Shown in pieces: positions 45,539-55,630 of a stretch of 64,000 nucleotides of DNA. A program made the translations under genes and the position numbers. Each line of letters starts with the position of its first letter. Position 1 is the first letter of the stretch. The stretch is from assembly GCF_005166025.1 (NCBI RefSeq), contig NZ_CP028923.1, positions 1,057,501 to 1,121,500 of the forward strand, given 5' to 3'. The notes below the pieces were generated by a model. That model saw only the letters and a program-made list of their open reading frames with translations. It searched no databases and was not told where the DNA came from. Origin of the DNA: Mangrovivirga cuniculi (lineage in GTDB: Bacteria; Bacteroidota; Bacteroidia; Cytophagales; Cyclobacteriaceae).

Positions 45539-47563
45539 ATGTCATTTAAGTTACAATCTCAGTATGAGCCAACAGGTGATCAGCCGAAAGCCATAGAGCA
45601 ACTCACCGAGGGCATTAACAATAATGAACCTGCACAGGTATTGTTGGGTGTAACCGGATCGGGTAAAACCTTTACGATGGCCAATGTAATTCAGAATGTA
45701 GACAAACCAACATTGGTACTATCACATAATAAAACTCTTGCGGCCCAGCTTTATGGAGAATTGAAGCAATTCTTTCCCGATAATGCTGTAGAATATTTTA
45801 TATCCTATTATGACTATTATCAACCTGAGGCTTTTAATCCAGGAACCAATGTCTATATCGAAAAAGATCTTTCGATAAACGATGAAATTGAAAAGTTGAG
45901 ATTGAGTGCAACCTCTGCTTTATTATCCGGACGCCGGGATGTTATTGTTGTAGCTTCTGTAAGCTGTATTTATGGTATTGGTAATCCGGAAGAATTCGGG
46001 AAAAATGTCATTAAAGTAGCTGTTGGTGATCGAATACCGAGGAGTCAGTTTTTATATGCATTAGTCGATATTTTATATGCCCGTTCGGAGACTGAATTCA
46101 CACATGGAAAATTCAGGGTAAAAGGAGATACAGTAGATATTTTCGTGGCCTATGCTGATTTTGCCTACAGGATAATTTTCTGGGGAGATGAAATCGAGGA
46201 AATTCACCGCGTAGATCCCGAAACTGGGAAAAAGATCGCTTCAGAAAACCGAATCACAATTTTCCCGGCTAATCTGTTCGTGACCGGAAAAGATGTACTT
46301 CAACAGGCAATCAATGAGATTCAGAATGATATGGTCAAGCAGGTTAATTACTTTGAACGCGAAGGCCGGTTCCTGGAAGCTAAGAGATTAAAAGAAAGAA
46401 CAGAATTTGATCTTGAGATGATCAGGGAGTTGGGGTATTGTTCGGGTATAGAAAATTATTCCAGATATTTTGACCGCCGGACCCCAGGTAGCAGGCCTTT
46501 CTGCCTTTTAGATTATTTTCCTGATGATTACATGATGGTCATTGACGAGAGCCATGTCACTGTGCCGCAGGTGAGAGCTATGTGGGGTGGAGACCGATCA
46601 CGTAAAGTCAATCTTGTAGAACATGGATTCAGACTACCCTCTGCAATGGATAACAGACCATTGGATTTCAACGAGTTTGAAACCATGATAAACCAGGTAG
46701 TGTATGTTACTGCTACTCCGGGAGATTATGAATTACAAAAGTCTGAAGGGGTAATAGTCGAGCAATTAATTAGACCGACTGGGTTACTGGACCCGAAGAT
46801 TGATGTCAGGCCAAGCGGTGACCAGATCGATGATCTTTTACATGAGATTATCGAGCGAATCAAGATGAAAGACAGGGTATTGGTGACTACTTTGACTAAG
46901 AGAATGGCTGAAGAGCTGACCTTATTTTTAGAAAGGGCTAATATAAAATGCCGGTACATTCATTCAGAGGTTAAACCACTTGACAGAGTAGAGATTTTAA
47001 GAGAATTAAGATTGGGTATTTTCGATGTACTTGTTGGTGTAAACCTTTTGAGAGAAGGACTTGATCTACCGGAAGTTTCATTAGTGGCAATTTTGGATGC
47101 TGACAAAGAAGGCTTTCTGAGAAATCAGCGTAGTCTGGTTCAGACTATTGGCCGTGCAGCAAGAAATGTCAATGGTAAGGTGATCATGTATGCAGATAAG
47201 ATTACTGCGAGCATGCAAACGGCGATTGATGAAACCGACCGTAGAAGAACTGTTCAGCAAGAATATAATGAGAAGCATGGCATTACACCACAAACAGTAG
47301 GACGTGAGCGCGAACAAGTCTTGAGTTCTACAAAAGTTGCCGATGCTAAAAAAGGAACGAAAAAATATTATTCCGGTCCTGAAGAAACATCAGTGGCGGC
47401 TGACCCGGTTGTTCAGTATATGAATAAAGAACAGCTTGAAAAGCAAAAGACTGCGACTATGAAAAAGATGGAAAAAGCTGCCAAAGATCTGGATTTTATG
47501 GAGGCTGCCCGTCTCCGTGATGAGATGATGGAGCTTGAAAAATTACTGGCTGAAAAGAAATAA
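45539..47563 (+). CDS. uvrB: Excinuclease ABC subunit B (UvrB)
   Basis: A 674-aa DNA-damage recognition helicase of nucleotide excision repair. Walker A GVTGSGKT is at 37-44. The helicase motifs and the beta-hairpin region (ISYYDYYQPEAF) follow, with SVSCIYGIG and the MVIDESHVTVPQ Walker B region. The C-terminal UVR domain MEAARLRDEMMELEK binds UvrC. Complete and full length, with no frame problem. It overlaps the next ORF start region by one base. Confidence 0.97.
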   Translation: MSFKLQSQYEPTGDQPKAIEQLTEGINNNEPAQVLLGVTGSGKTFTMANVIQNVDKPTLVLSHNKTLAAQLYGELKQFFPDNAVEYFISYYDYYQPEAFNPGTNVYIEKDLSINDEIEKLRLSATSALLSGRRDVIVVASVSCIYGIGNPEEFGKNVIKVAVGDRIPRSQFLYALVDILYARSETEFTHGKFRVKGDTVDIFVAYADFAYRIIFWGDEIEEIHRVDPETGKKIASENRITIFPANLFVTGKDVLQQAINEIQNDMVKQVNYFEREGRFLEAKRLKERTEFDLEMIRELGYCSGIENYSRYFDRRTPGSRPFCLLDYFPDDYMMVIDESHVTVPQVRAMWGGDRSRKVNLVEHGFRLPSAMDNRPLDFNEFETMINQVVYVTATPGDYELQKSEGVIVEQLIRPTGLLDPKIDVRPSGDQIDDLLHEIIERIKMKDRVLVTTLTKRMAEELTLFLERANIKCRYIHSEVKPLDRVEILRELRLGIFDVLVGVNLLREGLDLPEVSLVAILDADKEGFLRNQRSLVQTIGRAARNVNGKVIMYADKITASMQTAIDETDRRRTVQQEYNEKHGITPQTVGREREQVLSSTKVADAKKGTKKYYSGPEETSVAADPVVQYMNKEQLEKQKTATMKKMEKAAKDLDFMEAARLRDEMMELEKLLAEKK

Positions 47564-47616
47564 TGTTGGTTGAGTTCGATTTTCTAACTATTTTAAAGAA
47601 AATCGAAATTCTAATC

Positions 47617-49242
47617 ATGAAAAGACGTAATTTTTTAAAGAACAGCCTGTCGGGATCAGTTGCAGCCGGGGCTTTAAGTATATTGCCAGGTAGTCAAATT
47701 CTGGCTTCGGAAAACCAGCAATCAAATTCCTCAAAGAACAAGTATAATAATTTTGAATTTCTCGAATGGGATATCGCCCGTATGCGGCGGTCGATGGAAA
47801 GTGGAGACCTGACATCTTATAAGCTTACTAAGGCATACTTAAAGCGTATAGAAGAGTTAAATCATAATGGGCCGAATTTAAAAGCGGTTATCGCTGTAAA
47901 TCCCAAAGCGGAAGATCAGGCCAGGCAACGAGATGCAGAAAGAGTAGCGGGAAAGACGAAAGGTCCGATGCATGGAATTCCCGTTTTGATCAAAGATAAT
48001 ATTAACATTTCAGGCATGCCGACAACAGCCGGGTCTCTGGCGTTAAGTAATCACACCCCTGATAATGCTTTTATAATTAATAAGCTCGAGGAGGCCGGTG
48101 CGGTGATCCTTGGTAAAGCAAATCTTAGTGAATGGGCAAATTTCAGATCAGTAAGATCCTCTTCAGGATGGAGTGGAGTAGGAGGTCAGTGTAAAAACCC
48201 ATATTCTCTGGATCGTTCTCCATGTGGTTCAAGTAGTGGAAGTGGTGTTGCCGTGGCAGCAAATATGTGTGCGGTTGCTATTGGTACAGAAACCAATGGA
48301 TCGATAGTTTGTCCTTCGGGAATCAATGGAATTGTAGGAATAAAGCCCACAGTTGGATTGTGGAGTCGAGAGGGAATCATACCTATTTCTCATACTCAGG
48401 ATACAGCCGGACCGATGGCGAGGACAGTTTCTGATGCAGCAGTATTGCTGGCAGCATGTATGGGGAAAGATTCAAGTGATCCGGCAACCCAGGAGATGGC
48501 AGATGACATGAATTTTGATGATGCCCTGGATGAGCTTTCATTGAAAGATGCCCGCTTAGGGGTGGCAAAAAACTACATGGGTAAGCATAAAGAAGTTGAT
48601 GCTGCTATGGAGAAATCGATATTAGCAATGCGGGAAGCCGGGGCACAAATAATTGAGATCGACAATATTCTGGGCGATGATATTGGAGATGCTGAAATGA
48701 CAGTCTTGCTTTATGAGTTTAAAGACGGATTAAACAAATATTTGAAAACCTATGACGCTCCTTATAAATCTTTAGCTGAATTGATCGAATACAATAAGAA
48801 AAATGAATCCTCCGAATTAAAATGGTTTGGTCAGGAGATCTTCGAGATGGCTGAGAAAAAAGGATCGCTTAAGGAGCAGGAATATTTAGACGCTCTTGTA
48901 AAGATCCGGACAAATACTCAGAAAAATGGCATCGATAAATACATGAAAGAACATGATCTGGATGCGATAATCATGCCTACAAATGCTCCGTCATGGACTA
49001 TTGACTTACTGCTTGGAGATCATGGGTACGCAGGATCATCAGGCGCTGCAGCAATGTCGGGATATCCGAATATAACAGTTCCTTCCGGAGATATTCATGG
49101 TATGCCTATTGGTGTTTCATTTGTTGGAAGAGCCTGGTCGGAGAAAAAACTGATTGGATTAGCCTATGCTTTTGAACAGCTAACAAATAAACGCATGATA
49201 CCCCAATATCGAGCTTCCGTAAGTGCTGAATCGGAATCCTGA
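47617..49242 (+). CDS. Secreted amidase (amidase signature family)
   Basis: A 541-aa amidase with a twin-arginine signal: MKRRNFLKNSLSGSVAAGAL. I chose ATG 47617 because the extra 18 codons from 47563 precede the signal and are probably not translated. The amidase signature is complete: the catalytic lysine region PVLIKDNINISGMPTTAG, the serine-rich GSSSGSGVAVA and GTETNGSIVCPSGINGIVG with the nucleophile serine. Folded before export, it would act on a small amide in the periplasm. The substrate is unknown. It is next to but not clearly coupled with uvrB. Confidence 0.9.
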   Translation: MKRRNFLKNSLSGSVAAGALSILPGSQILASENQQSNSSKNKYNNFEFLEWDIARMRRSMESGDLTSYKLTKAYLKRIEELNHNGPNLKAVIAVNPKAEDQARQRDAERVAGKTKGPMHGIPVLIKDNINISGMPTTAGSLALSNHTPDNAFIINKLEEAGAVILGKANLSEWANFRSVRSSSGWSGVGGQCKNPYSLDRSPCGSSSGSGVAVAANMCAVAIGTETNGSIVCPSGINGIVGIKPTVGLWSREGIIPISHTQDTAGPMARTVSDAAVLLAACMGKDSSDPATQEMADDMNFDDALDELSLKDARLGVAKNYMGKHKEVDAAMEKSILAMREAGAQIIEIDNILGDDIGDAEMTVLLYEFKDGLNKYLKTYDAPYKSLAELIEYNKKNESSELKWFGQEIFEMAEKKGSLKEQEYLDALVKIRTNTQKNGIDKYMKEHDLDAIIMPTNAPSWTIDLLLGDHGYAGSSGAAAMSGYPNITVPSGDIHGMPIGVSFVGRAWSEKKLIGLAYAFEQLTNKRMIPQYRASVSAESES

Positions 49243-50112
49243 TTATTTAAGAAGATTATAATTTCGATATTCCCAGATATGATAGCCGGTTGTTTTTCGA
49301 ATGAATCGTTTAAACTTTTCTTTGAAAGATAATCGGCTATATGTTATGTCGTGTTCAAATTTCCAATTCTTTCTTTCGATCCGGTCATGCATTACTTTTG
49401 GGTGTGAACCTTCAAAATGATCAAGGGCATCAATTCTTGAATAATCATATCCTTCATCAGTGACGTGCTGTTCTTTAGCTTCCGATCCCCTGTAGAGTTT
49501 TACAAAGTTCTCTCTTTTTGCCAGCATTTTTTTTGGCTCCTTCACCCAGCCATAGTGATAGATGAAAGCATCGATCAACTTGACATTCAGCTTTTCATCG
49601 TCGTTTTTTCTAAAGCCCTGGGCATCACGGTAAGAATAAATGGATGCATCATTTTTGATCACCCTTATTTCACGGCGGTACCAATTAGAAGAAGTGCCTA
49701 TATAATCGTAAGAAGCATAAAAATGCAGGTAATTAAATAGCAGGCCATCGACTTTTGGATCATCTTTCCATTTTTCCATAGCCTTTCGGACTTCCGGAAT
49801 GTATTTCTCATGCATCACTTCATCACCCTGTATATAAAAACACCAATCGCTATCTTTAGATACATTTTCAAAGGCCTTATTTGTTTCAGCTGCCAGTACT
49901 TTACCTCCTGCTGCAAGTGAATGATCCCATACAGTATCAATAATCTTTATTTTCGGGTCTATATTTTCTATTAGTTTCCGGGTTTCGTCCTGCGAGTCTC
50001 CAACCGCTACGACTACTTCATCACATAAAGGAAGAATAGATTTTATTGCCTCTTCGATGGGGTAGTCAAATTTGATAGCATTTTTTATGAAGGTAAAACC
50101 CGAAACTTTCAT
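49243..50112 (-). CDS. Family 2-like glycosyltransferase
   Basis: A 289-aa glycosyltransferase: GFTFIKNAIKFDYPIEEAI at the start, EVVVAVGDSQDETRKLIE, and IQGDEVMHEKY with the D-E acidic pair that binds the nucleotide-sugar metal. C-terminal residues are basic (FKRFIRKTTGY). It lies one base after the GT4 gene on the same strand and forms a small glycan pair with it. Its end directly abuts the convergent amidase end. The sugar is unknown. Confidence 0.83.
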   Translation of the reverse strand: MKVSGFTFIKNAIKFDYPIEEAIKSILPLCDEVVVAVGDSQDETRKLIENIDPKIKIIDTVWDHSLAAGGKVLAAETNKAFENVSKDSDWCFYIQGDEVMHEKYIPEVRKAMEKWKDDPKVDGLLFNYLHFYASYDYIGTSSNWYRREIRVIKNDASIYSYRDAQGFRKNDDEKLNVKLIDAFIYHYGWVKEPKKMLAKRENFVKLYRGSEAKEQHVTDEGYDYSRIDALDHFEGSHPKVMHDRIERKNWKFEHDITYSRLSFKEKFKRFIRKTTGYHIWEYRNYNLLK

Positions 50113-50113
50113 T

Positions 50114-51151
50114 TTATCTCAATTTTAATTTTTTCATTGCCTTAAGTAACATTGCCGCCGAATGTCTGAAATGATGATCACGTTCAATTTTTTTCTTTGC
50201 CATGTGACCGACCATTTGTCCCATTTCGGGATCATTTTTTAATTCACGGATCATTGAAGCAATTCTCTCTGCTGAATTTTCTACTGCAAGTATATCCCTG
50301 CCGGGCGTAAATACCTCTTTTAAGGCTAATGAATTTTTAGAAATTATTGGCTTTCTGCATGCAGCATATTTAAACAGGTCTTTTGGGATGCCCAGGTTTG
50401 ATTTTTTAGAATTTCCGAATATACCCAGGCAAACAGAAGAGTAGTTGATTAGGAGGTTGAGTTCCTTTTCATCTTCAAAATTGATCAGGTTAACATTTCT
50501 AATGTCATTATCAGTTATGTATTTAATTATTTTTGTTTGTTCACTATTGACACCCGTAAGATCGAACCTGATATTTTGACCTTTTAAGCTGGCAGCAGCA
50601 TCTAAAATTAATAAGATACTGTCCAGGGGGTATTTTCAATAATTGTCATCACCCTAAAAAATTCATCCGGCAGCAAATCGTTAAGTGGATGATAGGTAGA
50701 AGCATCTACACCAAATGGCACAACAGAGATCTTTCTTGCTTTAACTCCCATTTTTTGCATGAAGTACCTTTTGTACTGCTTAGTTTCTGTGAATACCAGG
50801 TCAGCGTATTTAAAAGCCCGGTAATCCTTGTAATAATGTTTAGCTGCTCTTGGGTATAGGGTATAACTTCTTTCTTATCGTAGACTTTAGTGAGAAAATT
50901 TGAAATCTCCGGATCAAACAATACCGGTGCATAGCTTATTTTTTTATCTGTTTGACATTTGAATGAGTGAACCCGGGAAGAAAAACGGCATCTACATTTC
51001 TTGATAATAATGCTATCTTTTTAGCAAGATCAACTTTTAAAGATCGGTAGGGTAATTCTATAATTTTGACCCCCAGTAGTTTGAGGCCTTTAATCAGGTT
51101 TTTTGTTTTTTCATGATCTTTATGATAAGCTCCAGTTACAAGTATTTTCAT
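50114..51151 (-). pseudogene. GT4-like glycosyltransferase, broken by three frameshifts
   Basis: Start at 51151 (MKILVTGAYHKDHEKTKNLI). The first part ends after SNVKQIKK at the T7 run 50939-50945; one more A on this strand gives KKISYAPVLFDPEISNF. A second break lies near 50850-50854, where one more base (in the GGG or TT) joins IPYT to AAKHYYKDYRAFK. A third is the G5 run 50626-50630; one more base gives PLDSILLILDAAASLKG and a donor-binding C-terminus (GIPKDLFKYAACRKPIISKN) to the TAA at 50114-50116. Restored length is about 346 aa, as expected. It is one base upstream of the glycosyltransferase at 50112. Three independent base losses suggest assembly error. Confidence 0.8.
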
Positions 51152-51394
51152 TGAGTATCATTTGGGTTATAAATTCAATGATCCGGATATCGATCATAAT
51201 AATATAATACTTTTATTTGACGATGACTCTTTTTAAGGAGTGCTTACGATATTTTTTCCTTAAATAATTCAATATGAATTGAGATGAGTCCTATCGAAAA
51301 TTAAATCATTATTAATTACACAGAAAACTCGGACAAGAAATGTGAAATGTTAATAGTAAAATATATTTTGCGTGCGGATTAAATCAAAACAGTC

Positions 51395-51817
51395 ATGAAA
51401 AGAATATTATTTTTTGGGTTATTTTTATTTTTAGGGTTGTCAGCGTCAAAGGCACAAAATACAGGTTCATGGATGCTCCATGGAGGGCTTGATGTCATTA
51501 AAACAGATAATTATGGATTATTTGAAAAAGCCCAGATTGGTTTAGAAGCTAATTACTTTGTCAGGAATAATTTCTCTGCTTCAGGAGGTGTTGAGATTTG
51601 GAGAAACACCACCAGAGTGGCATTGGGAATGCGATTTTACCCTGTGCAGCCGGTATATATCAGATTCAGAGGGCTGATCGGAGATAACTCTGATGCAAAC
51701 CTCGGTTTTGGTTATGCGCATCCGATTGGGGGAAATTTAAAATGGGATTTTATCGGGGACTATTATTTTGACCAGGGCGAGTTTGCAATTCGAACAGGAT
51801 TAAGTATTATTCTTTAA
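51395..51817 (+). CDS. Small outer-membrane beta-barrel-like protein
   Basis: A 140-aa secreted protein. Signal peptide MKRILFFGLFLFLGLSASKA, then GSWMLHGGLDV and alternating hydrophobic strands ending FAIRTGLSIIL, the terminal-strand pattern of outer-membrane barrels. It is too small for a channel; opacity-type or lipid-interacting barrels of this size are common. The gene is alone and ends at a strong terminator. Function unknown. Confidence 0.72.
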   Translation: MKRILFFGLFLFLGLSASKAQNTGSWMLHGGLDVIKTDNYGLFEKAQIGLEANYFVRNNFSASGGVEIWRNTTRVALGMRFYPVQPVYIRFRGLIGDNSDANLGFGYAHPIGGNLKWDFIGDYYFDQGEFAIRTGLSIIL

Positions 51818-51830
51818 ATAAGAAATTATA

Positions 51831-51855
51831 AAACCGGCTAACAGCCGGTTTTTTT
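51831..51855 (+). terminator. Terminator of the small barrel gene
   Basis: Perfect 9-bp stem AAACCGGCT (51831-51839) with AGCCGGTTT (51843-51851), loop of 3, and T residues to 51855. It ends 16 bases before the stop of the convergent ComM-like gene and could serve both. Confidence 0.9.
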
Positions 51856-51871
51856 GTGATTCTGAGATTTC

Positions 51872-53413
51872 TCACACCCCAATACCCATCATCCTGTCCA
51901 GTGATCGGTATTGAATGGCCTCTGCTAAATGAGCTGGTTTAATGGTTTCACTTTGATCGAGATCGGCAATCGTTCTGGCTACTTTAAGTATTCTATCATA
52001 AGCCCTGGCAGACAATCCGAGTCTTTCCATGGCAGATTTTAGTAATTCTTTGCCTGTCTCATCAACGCGACACATTTTTTTAATCAACTGGGAGGGCATC
52101 ATGGCATTATTGTGAATTCCTTCCATATCCTTAAATCGTTCTAACTGGATATGCCTGGCAAGGAGTACTCTCTCACGAATCGACTGACTACTTTCCGCTT
52201 TTCTCTGGGCGGTCATTTCATCAAAAGAAACCGGCGTTACTTCAATGTGAAGATCAATTCTATCGAGTAGCGGACCACTGACCTTGTTAAGATATCGTTG
52301 CACAGCCATTTCCGAATCAGGATGTTCTTCCTCGGGATTATAAAAGTCTCCAGATGGGCTTGGGTTCATCGAAGCGATAAGCATAAAGTTTGCGGGAAAA
52401 TCTACAGTTGCCCTTGCCCTTGAAATGGTTACCGTTCTTTCCTCTAAAGGCTGGCGCATCACTTCTAAAACTGTTCTTTTAAATTCAGGAAGTTCATCGA
52501 GAAACAAGACTCCGTTATGCGCCAGGGAAATTTCTCCTGGTTGAGGGTGACCACCTCCACCGACTAAGGCTACATCGCTAATTGTATGGTGGGGTGACCT
52601 GAAAGGCCGGCTATTTAGCAATGAGGTTTTTTCTCCGAGTTTACCTGCTACAGAATGAATCTTAGTTGTTTCCAGGGCTTCGCTCATGGTCATAGGTGGC
52701 AGAATCGAAGGCAACCTTTTGGCCAGCATGGTTTTTCCTGATCCCGGAGGACCAACCATCAGGACGTTATGGCCTCCTGCAGCTGCGATTTCCATTCCAC
52801 GCTTTATGTTTTCCTGTCCCTGAACATCAGAAAAGTCTACGCCATATTCATTGTGGTTAGTGAAATATGCATCATTGGGATCGACTTTTATTGGTTCAAT
52901 TTTTTGAAAGCCTTCAATATGGTCAATAGCCTGTTTAAGGGATTGCACTGGGAGAACTTTGATGCCTTCTACAATAGAAGCTTCGTGGGAATTAGCTTCC
53001 GGAAGCATAAAATATTTAAACCCTTCGTTTCTGGCCTGGATACATATTGGCAATGCTCCTTTGATTGGACGGAGTGAACCATCAAGAGCGAGCTCACCCA
53101 TAATCAGGTAATCTTCTAATTTATCGGCAATTATCTGACCTGAAGACTTCAGCATCCCCATGGCGATGGTCAGGTCGTAAGAAGAACCCTCTTTTCGAAT
53201 ATCTGCAGGGGCCAGGTTTACTACTACCCGTTGTCTGGGGAAATAATAACCATTGTATTTGAGTGCCGCTTCAACTCTTTGTTCACTTTCTTTTACCGCA
53301 TTGTCGGGGAGGCCGACCATAAAAAATTTATTGCCTTTCATTACGCTCACTTCGATCGTAATAGTAACGGCTTCCACGCCATGAACTGCGCTGCCATAAC
53401 ATCTTGATAACAT
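51872..53413 (-). CDS. YifB/ComM-family Mg-chelatase-like AAA ATPase
   Basis: A 513-aa AAA+ protein of the YifB/ComM group, hexameric branch-migration helicases that aid natural transformation in characterised members. N-terminal lon-like domain: VVNLAPADIRKEGSSYDL and MGELALDGSLRPIKGALP. Walker A GPPGSGKT is at 221-228. FRSPHHTISDVALVGGG and SLAHNGVLFLDELPEF (Walker B) follow. It is complete. It lies alone with a 287-base region to the next gene on its 5' side. Gene symbol comM fits, but I leave it open. Confidence 0.92.
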   Translation of the reverse strand: MLSRCYGSAVHGVEAVTITIEVSVMKGNKFFMVGLPDNAVKESEQRVEAALKYNGYYFPRQRVVVNLAPADIRKEGSSYDLTIAMGMLKSSGQIIADKLEDYLIMGELALDGSLRPIKGALPICIQARNEGFKYFMLPEANSHEASIVEGIKVLPVQSLKQAIDHIEGFQKIEPIKVDPNDAYFTNHNEYGVDFSDVQGQENIKRGMEIAAAGGHNVLMVGPPGSGKTMLAKRLPSILPPMTMSEALETTKIHSVAGKLGEKTSLLNSRPFRSPHHTISDVALVGGGGHPQPGEISLAHNGVLFLDELPEFKRTVLEVMRQPLEERTVTISRARATVDFPANFMLIASMNPSPSGDFYNPEEEHPDSEMAVQRYLNKVSGPLLDRIDLHIEVTPVSFDEMTAQRKAESSQSIRERVLLARHIQLERFKDMEGIHNNAMMPSQLIKKMCRVDETGKELLKSAMERLGLSARAYDRILKVARTIADLDQSETIKPAHLAEAIQYRSLDRMMGIGV

Positions 53414-53602
53414 GTGTATTGGTTTTGGTTGAAATAGTAAATTCCTTACTGAATGCTAATTAACAAGATATTTTTAAATAAAGAAAATAATTCTGAATAA
53501 GGTTACGGTTTGGAGTATGTTTTATGGAAGTAAGCAATATATAAATATTGCACTTGTTTAAACCTTTTAATTTAAATTGAAAATTAGTGCAAGAATCGGT
53601 AG

Positions 53603-53634
53603 TTTAAGAAAATTATGAAATTACTTTATCTTTG
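53603..53634 (+). promoter_or_regulatory. Bacteroidota-type promoter before the 53701 gene
   Basis: -7 element TATCTTTG (53627-53634, TAnnTTTG) with TTTA at 53603-53606, 20 bases upstream, in place of the -33 TTTG. Start codon 67 bases downstream. Confidence 0.5.
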
Positions 53635-53700
53635 TTTTTTTATTATTTTTTAATGTTTTAAGGAATTAAATAGTCACATCGGATATTTTTAACGTCAACT

Positions 53701-54282
53701 ATGAAAAGCCTGCTAGCTATTGTCCTGTTTATTGTAGCCTTTAAAGCTAATGCGCAACTGACTATGGAGCCTTCTGTATATTTTGATTATAGTTGGGATT
53801 TGGGCAATTATGGAGGCCGATCATTTTCATTAAATTATATAACTGAGAAGGATTTATTTTTTCAGATTTTCTACAATGAATATTACCGCTTGCCAATCTG
53901 GTATAATAATCCAAATGCAAGTATTTTCTCTTTTATCACCATTCCTCCAGAGAAGAATTTTAATAGTGGTGCTGCTTTTGGCAAAGTATTTTATTTAAAT
54001 AAAATTGAAACTATCAGATTCAATCTTGTAGGAGGAATTGGGTTCTCTTTGTTAAAAGAACCAGAGTATTCTTATAATTCTTCGAGTGATGTGAGGTATT
54101 TTGAATCTTCTTCACTGGCAGTTTATTTTAATCCCCGAATTGAATTTCCAGTCTCAAGGTATATTGGTTTTGGTATAGGATCAAGAATGACCGCTACTTC
54201 AAATAGATATTATTTTGCCTTCACATCATCTGTTATTTTTGGTTCTCTCAGGGTAAAAAAGGATAAAAGAAAATTGAAATAA
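53701..54282 (+). CDS. Secreted outer-membrane-barrel-like protein, unknown function
   Basis: A 193-aa protein with signal peptide MKSLLAIVLFIVAFKANA, cut before QLTM. The mature part is rich in aromatic residues and alternating strands (NYGGRSFSLNYITEKDLFF, RYIGFGIGSRMTATSNR), suggesting a small outer-membrane barrel or a Bacteroidota periplasmic beta protein. No domain recognised. The upstream 287 bases have a plausible promoter; the next gene is convergent. Function unknown. Confidence 0.7.
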   Translation: MKSLLAIVLFIVAFKANAQLTMEPSVYFDYSWDLGNYGGRSFSLNYITEKDLFFQIFYNEYYRLPIWYNNPNASIFSFITIPPEKNFNSGAAFGKVFYLNKIETIRFNLVGGIGFSLLKEPEYSYNSSSDVRYFESSSLAVYFNPRIEFPVSRYIGFGIGSRMTATSNRYYFAFTSSVIFGSLRVKKDKRKLK

Positions 54283-54320
54283 TAGCTTGTTCTATTTCTA
54301 AACGAATAAGGTTTTTTAGT

Positions 54321-54464
54321 TTAGTATTTACCCGACTTTTTATTTTTCAGGTAGCGAAATCTCAAAATCAGGAAAACTACACCGAGTAGTAACGAGGCCT
54401 CAATGATCATTGCTGAGGTGGAAGAGAAAACTTCTGGCAGATAACTTAGAATATTGATATACAT
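54321..54464 (-). CDS. Small membrane peptide, 47 aa, uncertain
   Basis: A short frame with one clear membrane segment (SSTSAMIIEASLLLGVVFLILRF) and a basic tail (RYLKNKKSGKY). I chose ATG 54464; the open frame from 54521 starts with TTG and passes through the terminator of the previous gene. It follows that terminator on the minus strand and so would need its own promoter, which I cannot see. A real gene is possible but not certain. Confidence 0.42.
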   Translation of the reverse strand: MYINILSYLPEVFSSTSAMIIEASLLLGVVFLILRFRYLKNKKSGKY

Positions 54465-54504
54465 GGTGAATTGGTTTATGGGATATATTACTATAAAAAT
54501 AAAA

Positions 54505-54529
54505 AAGCCTGACAATGTCAAGCTTTCTT
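54505..54529 (-). terminator. Terminator of the 54552 gene (minus strand)
   Basis: On the minus strand AAAGCTTGACA and TGTCAGGCTTT pair (one mismatch), followed by TTTT. It lies about 25 bases after the stop at 54552. Confidence 0.7.
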
Positions 54530-54551
54530 ATTCTTGTTATTTTTAATTTGA

Positions 54552-55547
54552 CTATTGCTTTTCAGTACAGAAAGGAACTCCGAATGTTCCGTTTACAAAA
54601 TTATCGTCGTCAAGTTTTACGGTAATAATGCCGGTTACCATTTGCTTACCTTCATCAATTTCGAATTTCACCTTACCATCTCTGACCATCTTATTTTTAT
54701 TATTTTCCGAATCGTAAAGTGTGATATTATTGCCAGTCAAGGCAAGGTCATACTCTCCTGCTTCAGGAAGGCTAATCATCACTTTATCTGCATTAAGAAA
54801 TTGGTTACATTCTTTTTCAGGGGCAACATTAAAGAGAGTAATACTAATTTTCTCTTTACCAAAAGACGTTCTTTTCTTTGCCATTCCCCCTTTTATAACC
54901 CAATCACTACCATTGATCTTACCTGAAGCAGGACTGTCAGCATATGTTAATGTTGTTGGTTTTACATACTTAGCGACTAGTGCATCAAGTGCTTCTTTTC
55001 TTTTTTCATCGGGATTTTCTGTAAAGACTTTTTTCCAGTCGAAGTAGAATTCATAGAATTCAGCGATATCTTCTTCTTTCTGCATCTTTGCCGGGATAAA
55101 TTTAAGGGTGCCATTTTCTTTCCCAACAACAAACTCATATCCTGAATACATGCTTTCCTTATCTTCCTTCAATTTGAGAATTGTTTTATCATCTTTTTCA
55201 ATAATTGAATATTCAGGCATTTCACCAAAAGGAGGCATGGCTTTAAACCCAAAGATTTGAAATACCATAAATGAAATTCTGTTATCACGGTGTTTTTTAA
55301 GTGCATCCTTATACTCAGCTTGAAAATTATCAAAACCGGTTGATTTAAACTCTATTATTAATTCAGCCAGGGCTTTTGTACCTTCTTCCGAATATGAGTC
55401 CTGGGTAAGTAACAGTCCCTGTAGTTTTTGGGTGTTCTGGTTTTTAACCGCTTCAGAAGCCTCGCTAAATAGTTGATTATATTGCTGTGCTTTTACACTG
55501 GTTAAACAAAGAAAAAATAGAATTAATGTTGAAATTCTGGTTTTCAT
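54552..55547 (-). CDS. Secreted protein, unknown function
   Basis: A 331-aa exported protein. Signal peptide MKTRISTLILFFLCLTSVKA, cut near AQQYN. An N-terminal helical part (about 25-110) is followed by a beta-rich part with the charged FVVGKENGTLKFIP and a C-terminal domain of strands (GKQMVTGIITVKLDDDNFVNGTFG). I do not recognise a family. It sits alone on the minus strand between a small membrane peptide and gmhA, ending at a terminator, and may be a periplasmic or surface component. Confidence 0.7.
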   Translation of the reverse strand: MKTRISTLILFFLCLTSVKAQQYNQLFSEASEAVKNQNTQKLQGLLLTQDSYSEEGTKALAELIIEFKSTGFDNFQAEYKDALKKHRDNRISFMVFQIFGFKAMPPFGEMPEYSIIEKDDKTILKLKEDKESMYSGYEFVVGKENGTLKFIPAKMQKEEDIAEFYEFYFDWKKVFTENPDEKRKEALDALVAKYVKPTTLTYADSPASGKINGSDWVIKGGMAKKRTSFGKEKISITLFNVAPEKECNQFLNADKVMISLPEAGEYDLALTGNNITLYDSENNKNKMVRDGKVKFEIDEGKQMVTGIITVKLDDDNFVNGTFGVPFCTEKQ

Positions 55548-55630
55548 TAAAGAATTATTTAATAGTCATAAAAAAATTGAATAGTTGAAATTCTAATATT
55601 AAAAAACAGGAAATCACTTACAATAATGAA